64,000 nt of DNA from positions 12,506,556-12,570,555 of the forward strand of contig JAIUCV010000001.1 in the NCBI GenBank assembly GCA_026724425.1. Direction: 5' to 3'. Below are positions 25,641 through 38,347 of the stretch, one piece after another. The notes below the pieces were generated by a model that did not search any database, was not told where the DNA came from, and saw nothing but the letters and a program-made list of their open reading frames with translations. How positions within the stretch are numbered: position 1 is the stretch's first letter; the number at the start of each line of letters is the position of its first letter. The position numbers were made by a program, and so were the translations under genes. Source of the DNA: Erythrophleum ivorense. Taxonomy: Eukaryota > Streptophyta > Magnoliopsida > Fabales > Fabaceae.

Positions 25641-25990
25641 AATCAGCACACCAAAAAGAAAATCTTGAAAATCTGCTGGTGGATCATATATGCTTTAATC
25701 TAGAAAGAGATCTTTAAAATCTTGTTTCACTTTGTTTCTCAAAAGAGGATATGGCATAAGTCCTTTCATCAAAACCCTGAATGGGAGTCCCTCTGGAGGA
25801 TTTGGAGGATTCTTCATGTCCTCGTATAAGTTCATTGCATCTATAAGAGATCCATATTGCAAGAAGCCTCTAATAACTTCAATATATGTCAGTATCAAGG
25901 AAGGCACTCTCCTTTTTCATGCTTTCCCATAATCACATTACTTCTTCCATATGATCTAATCTTGCCAATGCAATAATCAAGTCCCTTCAT
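25641..25990 (-). pseudogene. C-terminal fragment of a pentatricopeptide-repeat (PPR) gene
   Basis: On the minus strand the pieces read ALARLDHMEEV, LWESMKKE, YIEVIRGFLQYGSLIDAMNL, YEDMKN, PEGLPFRVLMKGLMPYPLL, RNKVKQDFKDLF and SIYDPPADF. The helical repeat pattern and the end sequence are typical of P-class organellar RNA-binding PPR proteins close to their C-terminus. It is broken by a stop after HMEEVM, a 1-base frameshift before YIEV, and a stop after DLFLD. No upstream repeats are found to the right, so only the last one or two PPR units are present. Confidence 0.65.
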
Positions 25991-26682
25991 AGAAATTATA
26001 GCTAAGCATCATGAAATTTTAAAAAAAATGCAAAATGAAATAATTACTGAAAGCCCGTGGCACCTCTTATAGAGAGATCAATAACTAATTTCAAACAAAT
26101 TCAAACCCATGGTAGCCCCTGTTCTGTTTTCAAGAGATTTTCACTTCACGTTGGAGCTTGAGTGTGAGAGAAGTTCAAGATGTAAAAACAAATGGCTACA
26201 ACCAAGAGATTTTCAGAGGCAAAGAGGAGTTGGTGGTGTAGGGATATTTTCAAAACTAGAAAAAGAATTATCAAAATTCAATTATAGAAACATTTTTTAA
26301 TTATAGTGGTCCTCTTTTTTTCTTTTATTATTTACAATTTATATCATTATAAGTAATTATTGATGGTGAATGAGTCTAGCCAATCAATAACATGTCAAAA
26401 ATAAAACATCTTCTTTGATTGGAAAAGATATTCTACCTAACTGCCCATTCTGAATGAGGGTTCTACATTAACAAGTGCATGGATGGACATTAAGGACCTA
26501 ATGAAATTTACTTAAAAAGAATTTTTACAAAACAAATTTAAAATTTAAATGACTATTTTAAAATGGTAAATAAAGTTAAAGGATTAAGTTATTTTTTTAA
26601 CCAAAATTATAATATTATTGCATTAAAGGATTAAAGTAACAGGGATAGAGTTAAATGATTAGTGAGAGCATGCCCTATAATA
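25991..26682. other. Spacer between PPR fragment and RLP array
   Basis: AT-rich DNA with no gene recognised. The frame at 26109-26300 has no recognisable motif. The duplicated unit of the RLP array begins at about 26683. Confidence 0.4.
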
Positions 26683-29256
26683 TTGTGAGAAATTGATTAC
26701 ACAAAAATCAACATTTTTAAAATTAGATCAATTATTGAATCAGTGAAGACACTGGTTCACGGTTCTTTAATTTAACCATCGTTAAACTATGATTGAACCA
26801 GTAACAATTAAATATATATCTTTAAAATTTTATATATTAAAATTTTAATTTAATAAATAAATATCAATAAATTTTAAACATTTGATTACTAATTTAATAT
26901 TTTTTTAATATGATTGAGGAATTATTTTTTAATTAAAAAATAAAAATACTTATGATTAAAAGTTAAAAATATTAATATTGAATTTTTAAAAATTTCAAAT
27001 TATATTAAGATTCCACTTATCTTTATGTATTGAAAATTTATAGCTCTTATTGCCAAATTTTAAAAACATTGTGATTGCCATTGCTTTCCATATATGATTG
27101 CCTTGATATTTAAAATAAAATTGTCAATAGATTTTATTTATTTATTTTGATTATTTATATAATTCATATAAAGTTAACTAGTGAAATGGACCAAATAAAA
27201 TGGAATTTCCTGTTTCATATTGTATGTATATAGCGAGCGCAACAACACCTATCACGACATGTTATTAACGTAATTGATTGTTATTAATGCAAATAGAATA
27301 TATTTTATTACAATATATTATCTTTCTTAATGTCATCTAATGTATGTGTTAATTAGATTTCTTCTGTATAGTATATATGTATTGTATAATAATTATAATT
27401 TTTTTCTTAAAAATATTATGTATTATATCTTGCAGTCTCAGGCCCAAAGAACAAATTTCTAGCTCTTCCCTTGCAAAGTATATAAGTTGATATGATAAAT
27501 GACTAGCATTTTTTTAACATAATTTTACGAACAATTTTCTTCAACTTTTTGCATATTAATTATTGGCAAAAAAAAGCTTGCAAAGTAATTATTAAATTTT
27601 GGCTAAAGTATTATTTTGATCCCTTAACTTTGTATGAATTTTTTTCTTTTTGGGTTCTATTGATGCCTTTCAACTAATCAAAGTTGTAGCATTCATCCTT
27701 CATGCTAACGTCGTTAGACTCACAAAAAACATTGATGTGGCATCCCAATTTGAGAATGCAGATTTACTTATTTAGCCACTTTACATTGAGGGAATTCCAG
27801 AGAAGAAAACTAATAGAAGTATTTACTTCCATTAGACTTAAACAAAAAGCCTGCATATTTACATCCAAACAGTCGGTTTGGATGTATTTTTCTTTTGTTT
27901 GTTTAAAATTAGAAGCTCTTTTACTTGTTAAAAATTTTGTTTTAGTGTGAAACAAAGAAAACAAAAAATAGAAAGAATGAATGAATTATAAAGAGATGTT
28001 AACCCTTTCCCCTGGTCCAACCAAACAGAACACTGGAAAGGGAAGAAAATGTTGTAAGCCAGCTAATGGAAAATATTGTGAATATATTGGGGGATTAAGC
28101 ATTGGAAAATGAATGTGGCCGAGGGTGTTAAAATAGCTATATTTTCTTTTTATGATTATTTCAAAATCAGATGTTAATGATGTCATAACATGTTAAATGT
28201 ATATTCTCTCATTAACGATGTTGCTTTGGAATTTGTAGCAAAAGAATGGATCCGATTATATGATATAATGGAAACTTTTGGCCTAAAAAATGTATGTTAT
28301 TAGTATTAACTGTCAATATGAAATGGAAATTTGGAGGAATTGGTGTGTGAACAATTGGAGTTAACATTCCTCATAGCTTGAAGTTTCCTGTTAATTCCTT
28401 TCTTCTTTTGGAAGCATTATCTTGAATCTTGTATGAATATATATGATAGCCATTTATCTGTTTCATTCAGCATATTAACTAGCTTCAACTGCTAGGTAAT
28501 TTAGGATTCTGGAAATTAAACTCCTTCTATTTTATCTATTTGTTTAAAATATAATATGCAAGTTAAAAGTTAATGGATTGACTATCTTTGTCTAACATTA
28601 AATTTTGGGAGATTCAAATCATTGGGCTCAACAGAAATTGAAGCTCTTCCTTCATTAGTTAAGTGCCTAAAAAGGGAGTACCTATAACATATGGTTTTAG
28701 CCCATCATGCTTATGCAGCATTTAGTCTATAACTTTATGTAAAATCCATTGGTTATTCTCATTCTAAATTAGTTTTGTAGGAAAATGATTGGCTTGCTTT
28801 ACCAGTAAATCATTCTTATTTGTTTCCATTCATTATTAGAGAACTTAAGATAATACCATACAATTAATCAAAACATGCAAGATTAATACACAGGTACCTT
28901 TGATTAATTATTGTCACTCTGACTTTTATATATCTTAAGGCTTGAGTTGATCAAATCTCCTGTTCCTTCTTTATTTTTTAATTTAGGAAACTTTCTTTTT
29001 AATCAATATTGTAATAAACTAACTAGCTTTATGACACATCTGTTTAGAGAGGATAGATAGCAATGTAAATTGCATAATAGAATTTAATACATTAGCAAAC
29101 AAAAATGCACCATATACCTACAAAAAGTTTAAGAATGATTTTTATTTGTAATATGCCTCATTATTCAAAAGACCAAATCTTTTAAAGATTAACAAAAGTA
29201 ATGACTTACAAAATGCCTATAAAGCCTTAACTGTAAATCCAACTACAATTTTTTTC
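26683..29256. other. 3' flank of RLP copy A
   Basis: Non-coding DNA collinear with 43450-46032 and, from 28488 on, with 56396-57170. Near 27605-27740 the words 'gatcccttaactttg' and 'gctaacgtcgttagactc' resemble the start of a common plant MITE/TE, but ends were not resolved. The duplicated frames at 27702-27964 and 44509-44732 lie in this repeated region, are open on both strands and are not called. Confidence 0.6.
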
Positions 29257-29800
29257 TTAACACCAATGAGATTGTAGTTTGTACCACATGTAATCTAGGA
29301 ATCGAAAATAGGTATACCTCCAAGATCTATAGTAGAGTAAAGGAGCAACAACTACCTAAAATCCCAAAACAAATCCCAATGCGATACTCATAAAAAGCCA
29401 ATTTATTCCATCTCGATTACTTTCTTTGTCATTGTGGTCATGGTCAGGGACGCCATACAAAGTGCAATTGTTGGTGAGTGGAGGACCCCATAGATCATTA
29501 CTAATGAAATTGGATGATTTAAACCTTTGCAATTGAGTGCCTGTTGGAATTTTTCCCCTCAAATTATTGTGAGACAAATTCAACATGTTCAAGAAATTCA
29601 AATTGGACATGCTTTGTGGGATTTCACCAGAAAGTTGATTACTCGAGAAATCTATAGACTGCAATGATCCCATATTACCAATACTTTGAGGAATTTGGCC
29701 ACATAAAAGATTGTTGGACAAGTTCAAAAAATGCAACCTCATGAGACTTGTAATTTCTCTTGGTATCTCTCCAGATAATTTGTTATTTGAAAAGTCAATG

Positions 29801-32542
29801 TGTAACAATCGGGAAAAAGAAAAGAAAAGAAAGAAAAAGCTGAAAAATTTTCGAATGTTGAAAATTTTCTAAGTCTGCTAGCTATAGCCTAGCTATAGCA
29901 AATGTACCTGTTCGCTATAGCGAGAAATAGTCTAGCTATAGCGAGAGTGCCTTCTCGCTATAGCGAAAATGCTTCTAGCTATAGCGAGTGCGGGCATCCC
30001 ATACAAAAACTAGGGCATTCCTCGCCATAGCGTGCGCTATAACGAAGGTAGAGGTCTGAGACTAACACGAGCTCGCTGTAGCGAGGGTCATTCTTCGCTA
30101 TAGCGAGGGTAGGTCCGAAAAAGCGTGAAAAAAGAGATTTTAACCTTTTAAAACTTCCAAACTCTTCCTTTCTCTGTAAACCGACCTAAGCTTCGACTAA
30201 GAGAGAGAAAAGGGCTGTGGAGAGAGAGAGAGACCTAGAGAAGGAAGGAGACCAAGCAAAAAGGTAAGCAATCTTGAGATTTTCATAGCTTTTCTCCTTA
30301 GCATGTTATTCTTCTCTCTTTGCCTTCTCTTTCTATGATTTTAGTAGTTGATTTTGGTTTGGTTCAGAAGAGAGAAAGTGGAAAACCACTCTTGAGGAAG
30401 GGTAGAGCTCATGTAGCTTCCTTTCTTTTTCTTTCCTTTCCTTTTTGAGAGCTTGAGAAAGGAAGGAGAGTGAGTGGAATTCTAGAGAGAGAATCCCTAG
30501 TTCTTACATGTGTAGCGGGGGTTTGCCTCGATAAAGAGCCCCTTTAGCTTTGTAAGTACTCATTTGAGTTATGAGAGAATAATCCCATGCTCTTTGTTGT
30601 GCCTAGGCTCAAAGGAAGCAACTCCATCTAGTTGTGAGTGTGAAATCAAGAAGGGAGAAGAGAAATTGAAAGGGAAGGCTTGTATTAGCTGATAAGGTAG
30701 CTCTCTACTCTTTCTTATTGCATTCTTGTATGTGTAATAGTCATTGTATGCTTGTGTATGTGCTTATATGATGAGATATGCCATTGATGTTGCCTTGACG
30801 CATTGGTACCAATATGCTTATGATATGAATTGTGGAAATTGCTCGGGTGAGGTGGTGCCGAAAGTCCCTTGAGACGAGTGAGGTGGAGCCAAAAGTCTCT
30901 AAACCAAGGGTGAGGCTAATCCAAAAGTCTCAAAGCTCGGGTGAGGCTAGACCGAAAGTCCCTAGAGCCTATTCTTGGCATTGATATGATATTCATGGCA
31001 TGAAACACATATGTTGTGTCATTGTGACTTGGTTGCATGCTTTGACTGGTTTATATATCTTGATTGCTTCTTGAATGAGTATGAGCTATTAAGATTCTCT
31101 GAATCTCACCCCCTTCCCTCTCCCATCTTAACATCCAGGTGGAGCTTAAGAGCCTAAGAGTGGAGGCCATGGGGCATAGAAGGCCTTATTTTGTTACTTT
31201 TGCACACTTACACCTAGCTTGATGTATAGGAAGACCAAGTACTTTTGTATATATATTATTTTTGAGTTGTAAATATATGAGTACATGTAAACATATGTAT
31301 AAATGATGTATGAACTGTGGAACAAGCCAAAACAATGAGAATGTGAAATTTGGCCATTTTGTGGCTTATATGAAATGGTACATTTTGTCCCGTAGCATAG
31401 TGAGTTTGAGTTGTGTATTGATTTGGACCACTTAAGGAATTCATATATGCTATTTTTATACTTTCAAACTTGCCCACAAGATGCTAGAGCCTGTGGGAGG
31501 CCATTTGGACCCATTTTGAACCATTGCGGGTGCCAAAACTGCTAATTTTGTGAGCTCTGTCAAAGTATGACCAGATAAGCTCTTCTTGATATGAAATTTG
31601 GCATACCTCTAGATTCTAATGAGAGCTTCTTGAGAAGCTAAAGTAGGTAATATTTGGAGATCTAAGGAATATTTGGCAAATTGTTGAAGTTTGGAAATGT
31701 TAATGGTTTTGGTCATGGTACTGTGCAACAAGTCCGAAAATGAATTCATATCATTCATAGATCAAATGGCGTCCAATTGTCATGAAATTTTATGAGCATA
31801 AACTAGATATCCACAGTGACCTATACCAACTAGAAGCACCTTAATTGGAGGTCTGTAGAGAGAGAAACGGCTTTCTGAAGTTCTATATCAGCATCAGGGA
31901 AGCTTTCCGACCTTTGTTACTGTTCCATCAATTTTCGAGATCCAAGAGCTCCTGAAATGATCTTAACTTATTTTTTTCCTCTAGTTAACATCTGTAGCTT
32001 TCCAAATTGGTATAGTTTGTCAAGATTGAAATTTTGTGAAATTAGTTACGAATTTTCAAAGTTCATGACAGTAAGCTGCACCAGTATCAAGGACAACCGA
32101 ACCTCTGTCTCTTTTTCGATGTCAATGATGGTCCAAACGCTGAGATTATGGTTAGGAGTTATTTTTAGTGTGAATCTAACATCCAAATATTTCTAGAGAG
32201 CTATGGTTTGCTTGATTCTCATTTTTTCTAGAATTAGTTATGATTTTCCAAAATTAGAGCAAAAAATATGACTTTTGGGCTCATTTGAGAAATTGCATTT
32301 TCTTGGTTTTTGGCTTCATATCCGTGGTTTATGAGTTGTTTGAGGCTATGTACAAGCCTTATAAATGGTGTTTGATTAGAGAATGTGAATGATGGGTTCA
32401 CGGGACCCACAGGGCAAAATATGACCGGTTAAACCCCGACTTAAAGTAGTAAAATACCACGGTTTCGGTCATTTTTCTGGGAAATCATATGGAATCAAGC
32501 CTAGAGGGAGATTAATTGGAGTTAAGTTATTATGGTATTACA
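29801..32542 (+). mobile_element. Beta solo LTR in RLP copy A (2742 bp)
   Basis: Begins TGTAACAATCGGG and ends GGTATTACA. The flanks are caatg (29796-29800) and taatg (32543-32547), a 5-bp duplication with one later substitution. Copy B shows the empty site as a continuous 'gtcaatgcttgtg'. No internal retroelement sequence is present. It lies antisense to the RLP gene. It contains the palindrome array (29882-30108), a TATA-like 'ttttaaaac' (30146-30154), a GA-rich tract with AAAGGTAAG near 30262, and 3' blocks shared with all LTRs in the window. Confidence 0.93.
29882..30108. promoter_or_regulatory. TCGCTATAGCGA palindrome array in beta LTR
   Basis: Three perfect copies of the self-complementary 12-mer TCGCTATAGCGA lie at 29912-29923, 29955-29966 and 30095-30106. 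Between them are variants such as TAGCTATAGCGA, GCGCTATAACGA and TCGCTGTAGCGA. The array ends about 40 bp upstream of a TATA-like stretch, so it could be an enhancer bound by a dimeric factor, or it could fold as nucleic acid. Function is inference. Confidence 0.75.
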
Positions 32543-35156
32543 TAATGCTTGTGATGAGGCCTAGAAAACTATATTTGTCATCTCTTCCTTCCAACTTAAA
32601 GAGCACATCCCTTATAGAAAAATATAGTGCATTATTTCTTTTACAATTGATGAATGATTGTAAACTGTTATTCTTTACCAGCATAGTACTCTAATGATTG
32701 ACACACTTTGGTATATTTCCAATTAAGTTGTTTTGTGCAAGGTCCAATATTTGTAAAGAATTCAAAGAACATATTTCATTGGGAATATTACCAAAGAAAT
32801 TGTTTGATCTGAGGAGAAAAATCTTCAAATTTAAGAGAATGTGTCTAACCTATGATGGAATGATTCCCAAAAATTGATTCTCTCTAAGGTCCAAGAAAAT
32901 CAATTTAGTACTATTCTTTAAACAAATTGGAAAATTTCCTGAGAGTTTGTTATTACAAAGTTGCAATGAATTCAGCCAAGGTAAGGATCCCATGGATGTA
33001 GGCACGTTCCCACTAAAATGGTTGTCATCAAACTTCACTTCGACCAGATTTGGCCACATCATCCAACAATCTGGTATTTTACCTGATAAATTATTCGATG
33101 CCAGATTGAGATAAAATAAGCTCCTTGGCTTTTCTTGTTTTTGGTATAGGAAGGCAGTTATGGATTTAGAAAACTGATTACTTGTGAGGTCTAAGCGAGT
33201 CACATAAGGTGACATATAAGGTAAATGACCGCTTATGTGGTTTGAGCTTTAATCAATGAATGAGACATTAATGGAATTCTTTAATGTATCTGAAAGCTCT
33301 CCATGGATATCATTGTCAGAGAAATCAAAACCCCAAGTGTGGGGAAATGTATCCCAAACCCATGTGGGGATAGAATCAGAGATGTTGTTGCTGGATATGT
33401 CCAAATACCTAAGATGCTTTAGTGATTGAATCCATGATGGAAATTTGAGACCTAATTGCCATGAGACCATTGTCAACCACTCCATATGCTTAAAAGAAGG
33501 ACTCCAATTGGGACCTACTTTTAAAATGAGTTAGTTTCTTGATGCAAAGAAGTCATATATTTTGGTGAAATTAGCAAGGTGATCTTCATTTACAACTCCA
33601 TGGAAAAGATTATTACTAATCTTAATTTTTAATTCAGAAAGTGATTGTATAACTTCAAAAGGATTCCCATTGAATTGATTATAAGAAAGATCAAGATAAT
33701 TCAAAGAGGTAAGATTTCCTAAAGACCTAGGAATTGGACCTCCAATAGCATTGTTGGAAAGAAAAAGGCTAACAAGATTTTTGAAAATCCCTATTTGGCC
33801 AGTCAACTAACCAGATAGTTTTGAATCAGAAATAGACAAAGTCTATAATGTGTGTGAAAGACATCCCGAGAGTATTCCTAATATTTCAAAAACTTGTTGA
33901 TTACATTTTTTGTTTGAGAAATAAACACTCTTCAAGTTGCAAAGATTTTCTAAAGAGCTTGGAATTGGCCCTTCCAACTGATTATATGACAAATGAAGAG
34001 TAACAATGGAAGTCAAGTTTCCAATGGCATTAGAAATTGCTCCGTGCAAGTTGTTATAGTAGAGTATAAGAGACTTGAGACGATTCAAACCATATAACCA
34101 ATCAGGGATGGAAGAATTAAACAAATTATTAGATAGATCAAGATCTTCAATGAGAGTGAGGTTTTGAATACCATCTGGAATGAAACCTTGCAAATTATTA
34201 TAACTTAATTGAAGAGAAACCAAATTTTTTAGTTGAAAATCCACTTTGGAAAGAAAAAAGCTCCAAAATGATAAGAATAGGAAAGATCAAGGACTGTTAG
34301 AGATGAAAAGTTAACGGTGATGATTGGATGAAAACGATGAAGAAGAATGGTACAATATGGCAAGTGTAATTCTGTCAAGGAGGGAAGTGATTGTAGAACA
34401 TGCAACCAATCAAAGGCATTGGATAGATTAACATAACTCAATTGAAGGTATTGGAGTGAAGAAAGAGATGAAAGCTATTGAAGGTTTTCAGCAAACATTA
34501 ATGGCATTTCATCATCATACCTGTTATATTTATAAGCACCAGAGAGATCAAGATAGAGTAGACTTGAGAGATTCCCAATTTGATGAGGAATGTTTCCAGT
34601 GTAAGGATTACCTCCAAGGTCAAGATAGAGCAAACTGGAGAGATTTTCTATTTGATGTGGAATGCTTCCACTAAAACCAGCATTAGAGAGGTTAAGATAT
34701 GCCACACTCTTCATTGGGCCAAGGAAACTTGGAATTTGCATACCACCAAAGTCATTGCCGCTCAAGTCTAAATAATTTAAATGTTTCAAATTAAGTATCG
34801 AAGGATGTATTTCACCACCAAACCTCGATCTTTCATAAGCTTCATATTCAAAAAGATATCCAAAAAGACTGTAATACACATTAAAAAGAGGTGGAGTTGC
34901 GAGGTGAAGCCGAAGAATATGGCTAGTTACATTATTGCAAACAATCGATGCCCAATTGCAACAATTCATGCTCCCAAACCAAGAGGCGAGCCTATTTGAA
35001 GGATTAAAAAGATGATGCTTGAAATTAAGAAGGACTTGCCACTCACTTGGAATGCAAAGAACTTGATCAGATGCTTTGCATATGCATAAATTTAGCTATT
35101 AGTAAGGTAAGCAACCAAAGCAAAGCAAACATAATAATATTGTTGCAGAAACCCAT

Positions 35157-35520
35157 GACAACGTCGACCCCTATGTATCCTAAACAAATTTTTATTTAGT
35201 GTTGGCTGATTTTTATGGATATATAACCCTTGACAGAATTATTGGTATTTATAATGTGGCTAGGGGGCTTGTGCAATGTAGCTATTAACCTTAAATCTAC
35301 CACTTTCTAAGAAGAACAGAGTGTGAAAGCTTTCTATCTCCATCATTCTTTTGCCAGTTGTTCCTTAAACTTTTATGTAGAATTTCCACATAAAAATAGT
35401 AAATGACTCCCCTTCAGAATCTGCATTAAAGTCTTCCTTTGAGTGTCTTAGAAAAGAGATATTTCGTAGATATTGGAGAGGGAACATTCAATATAGTGTG
35501 TATGTCTACATACATACATG

Positions 35521-35552
<32 letters not shown>

Positions 35553-37100
35553 TAAGTATATATAACTTTATAAGATTTTTTTTGGCAAATTATTCAAATC
35601 TTTATAACTAAAATATACTTTGTTAGATAATATTTTAAACACAACTAATAAATAAGATATTAAAGTATAATTAGATGATAGATGTTTAAATTTTTTATAT
35701 TTGTTTGTGAATGTTAGAGTTTCATATCTTTTGAGAAGTAGGTGACATAATTGGGGGAAATAATATATTTTGAAGCCTCTTACATGTTAGAGTAATAAAT
35801 TTAATATGTGCTTCTTAAATACACATATTCTAAAATAATAATAATTTAAATGAATAGTAATTAAAATCTCATAAAAATTATATTTTTACTTATATAGTTT
35901 TTTACTTGTAGACATATTACTCTTTCTTATATGAAGTGATAACTATAATCACTTTCAAAAAAAAATACTAATATTCAACTATGACTTTTTCAATAGATCT
36001 CATATAAAATATGTGAAAAATGTATTCACCAATTACTCTATGACAGACTAATTGATCAAGGCAAAACAAGAGTCATGAAGCAAAATCAAAAGTATAAATA
36101 GTTTAAGAGGCCTCTATGCATTGAAGGTGATCTGATTTTCTAGTTAGTCAAAGTTGAAATATCAAGCATTTGCTCACAATTGACTAACAGATCGAGGTGC
36201 TCATTTCACACGCTGTAGTGACTAAAAATAAAATATCTGAAGTTTTATTTCTATTTTATAAAACAGGCTATGGTTTGGTTTTTTATTATGACTTCAATTT
36301 TTTATTATGCATGTGGGAACTACTTTATTCTTATATTTTTCAAATAAAATAGCAAAATTCATGTATTCTAACTTTTTTTTTTATTTTTATAGAAGTAAAA
36401 GTGGGCCCTACGTAGTTGTATGAGAACTTATATAAGTTTCATGCGCTTACATGAAGTTTAAATTTAAAAAAGAAAACAGAAAAATTTGAAAAACAAAAAA
36501 AAAGAGAAAAAAAAGAGATAGGACCCAAAAACAAGTTAACAACAGTATTCTACAACGTAAATAAATTCTTTATATATATATATATATATATATATATGTT
36601 TTTAAATGCATTTCCTATTTTATTTTCTAATTTTATATGTAATTTGTGTTATAAATTAAGATAGAAGAAGAGGTAGAGTAGCATAACATAAGCAAGCAAA
36701 CAAACAAAATAACAGTATTGGAGGAAAGATTCAAAAAATCCCCTTTAAATAATATTCAACAAACATTATATTCTTTTAATTAAAGGAATCTCATTTAAAT
36801 TGAATGAAAATTTTTTCTATGATCGCTATGATAATTCTCCATCTCAATCCTCTTTGCTAAAGTCTTCTTCTTTTTGCAAGTCTTCTCTTCCATTTGTCCA
36901 AAGAAACTATGTAACCATCGATAACTTCAAGCTATAGACAACAATTCGAAACAAATTTCTAGATACGACAAACTATTTAAGCCGCTAATTCTTTTGATAT
37001 CTTCACCTTGAGAATTAAACGTATCATATATATATATATATATAATGTTAGAGTAATTTACCCTTCTTTTTATTTTTTAAACCACCAAATTAACACTAAT
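35157..37100. other. Upstream region of RLP copy A
   Basis: AT-rich promoter and flank, collinear with 51916-53838. It contains a (CATA)n/(TA)n repeat at about 35507-35556 and a (TA)n repeat near 36572-36598. Its distal part (36260-37030) is also the part conserved at 8870-9420. No gene. Confidence 0.6.
35215..35230 (-). promoter_or_regulatory. Probable TATA box of RLP copy A
   Basis: On the minus strand 'ggttatatatcc' lies about 65 bp upstream of the ATG at 35156, at the same place as in copies B and C. Copy A reads gttatatatcc where B and C read gctatatatcc. Confidence 0.6.
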
Positions 37101-37375
37101 CTCTTATAAGCTTCGTATAATTGGAAGGATGTGATGTAGTGAGCTTAAGATGAAGAATTAATGTGTTACAGCAAATAACTGATGACCAGTTATATAGCAA
37201 CCCCCATTAACAGACTAAGAGCCAAGAGGCGAGCTTGTAGGAAGAATCTGAAAGGTGAAGCTTGCTAAGAAGGGCTTATTGCATGCTTGGAATGCATAGA
37301 ATAACTACCATTTTGCAAATGCATAAATTAATAGTTAGTAAGGTAAGCAATCAAGGCAAAATGAACATGACAATA
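37101..37375 (-). pseudogene. RLP N-terminal relic (cap region)
   Basis: Diverged but alignable to the first 270 bp of the RLP genes. Landmarks 'ccaagaggcgagc', 'aagaagggctt', 'cttggaatgca', 'gcataaatta' and 'tagttagtaaggtaagcaa' occur in the same order as at 51660-51890. It has no open frame. It marks an RLP gene lost, apart from its cap and signal region, before the present units duplicated, because 53840-54115 carries the same relic. Confidence 0.75.
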
Positions 37376-37599
37376 TCGGTGAAAAATCTTAATTTGGATT
37401 CTCTCAAGTAAGTAGATAATAAAATATTTTTTAAATAAAAAAAAGTGATACCAAAAGTGAAAGTATATATGATATCTACTTCTCTATTTTTTTACTAACT
37501 ATATATATTTTTATCTATTTCTATTTAAGTGATATTTTACCATTTATTTATTTAAGAGGAATGAGATTCGTGAAAAACGAATCTTGACTAATTCAACTA

Positions 37600-37800
37600 A
37601 AGAAGAACTGGGGGATTTATGCAAAATTTGTGCAGGAGATTTCTATGTCCATCCCTCTCATGCCAATTGTTTCTTAAATTTCTTGGCAAACTTCCTACAT
37701 AAGAATAGTAAACGATTCCTCATCACAATCTTCACTTTCAAAGGTTGCCTTGGACCCAAATAATTTTGTCTGGTCATATGGTACAATTCAAGGAAATTTA
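37600..37800 (-). other. Relic promoter of the lost upstream RLP copy
   Basis: Text such as 'ctcatgccaattgtttctta', 'aagaatagtaaacgattcctc' and 'ggacccaaataattttgtct' parallels the RLP copy A/B upstream DNA (35335-35440, 52090-52215). It is placed where the promoter of the relic at 37101-37375 should be. A third parallel block lies at 39250-39515. Confidence 0.55.
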
Positions 37801-38347
37801 ATAAAGTGATGTAAGGCTGGACAAACATCGTTCATTTTTAGAGACAAAACCTTCAGTGTATCTATTTGAAAAATAAAAGAAAAGGATTATTGGATACTAC
37901 TAATAAAACACCAATTCAGTAGTCAGTGGTCTTATGTTGGTAAAATATATCATACTGCACTATTTTTTATGATTTTATAGGGTGTGTATTAGATAGAGTA
38001 TCTATTTGAATACTGTAAATAGTACTAAAAAATTAGAATTTATGATGTACTATATATACTTCCTTAAGAAAATGATTACATCTATTATTTCTTAGTAATA
38101 AAATTTGACCTTGATATTGGACAAGCAAAATAAAATGAATCCTTAACAGTACTACATAAGGTATAGTTAGAGAAAATAAAAATAAAAACTTTCAATGTGT
38201 ACAATTGACAACCAAAATAGTAAAAACTTTTATTATTAGAAATTACTTTAACTGTATATCTTCTATATCTAAAATTATACACCATATATTTACTAATAAA
38301 TGTAAAGAATCCAAATTACTTGCAAAACACCAAAAGGGTTCTGAACA

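Larger units (their letters stand above)
29257..35156 (-). pseudogene. RLP copy A: EIX/Cf-type leucine-rich-repeat receptor-like protein, broken
   Basis: The intact family members are cell-surface immune receptors: signal peptide, Cys-rich cap, about 25-30 extracellular LRRs, one membrane helix, short tail and no kinase; they signal with partner kinases. The start MGFCNNIIMFALLWLL is at 35156. The cap (NCCNW) and LRRs with LDLSxN and GxIPxxIGNL patterns follow. The last block, GINWLFMSIALGF, enters the membrane helix. Damage: an extra t near 35090 shifts the signal peptide frame; stops at 34475, 33843, 33807, 33531, 33249, 32847 and 29356; a 1-base deletion near 34236; and a 2742-bp solo LTR splitting the LRRs at 29801-32542. 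Without the LTR the span is about 3.15 kb (about 1,050 codons). The gene is intronless as far as it can be aligned. Confidence 0.92.

Noticed and set aside
27702..27964. Frames repeated at 44509-44732
   Set aside because: Open on both strands in both units, with the sequence conserved only because the whole flank is duplicated.
29882..30108. CRISPR-like array of short palindromic repeats
   Set aside because: The context is a plant LTR, spacing and repeat sequence are irregular, spacers are not unique, and no cas genes exist.
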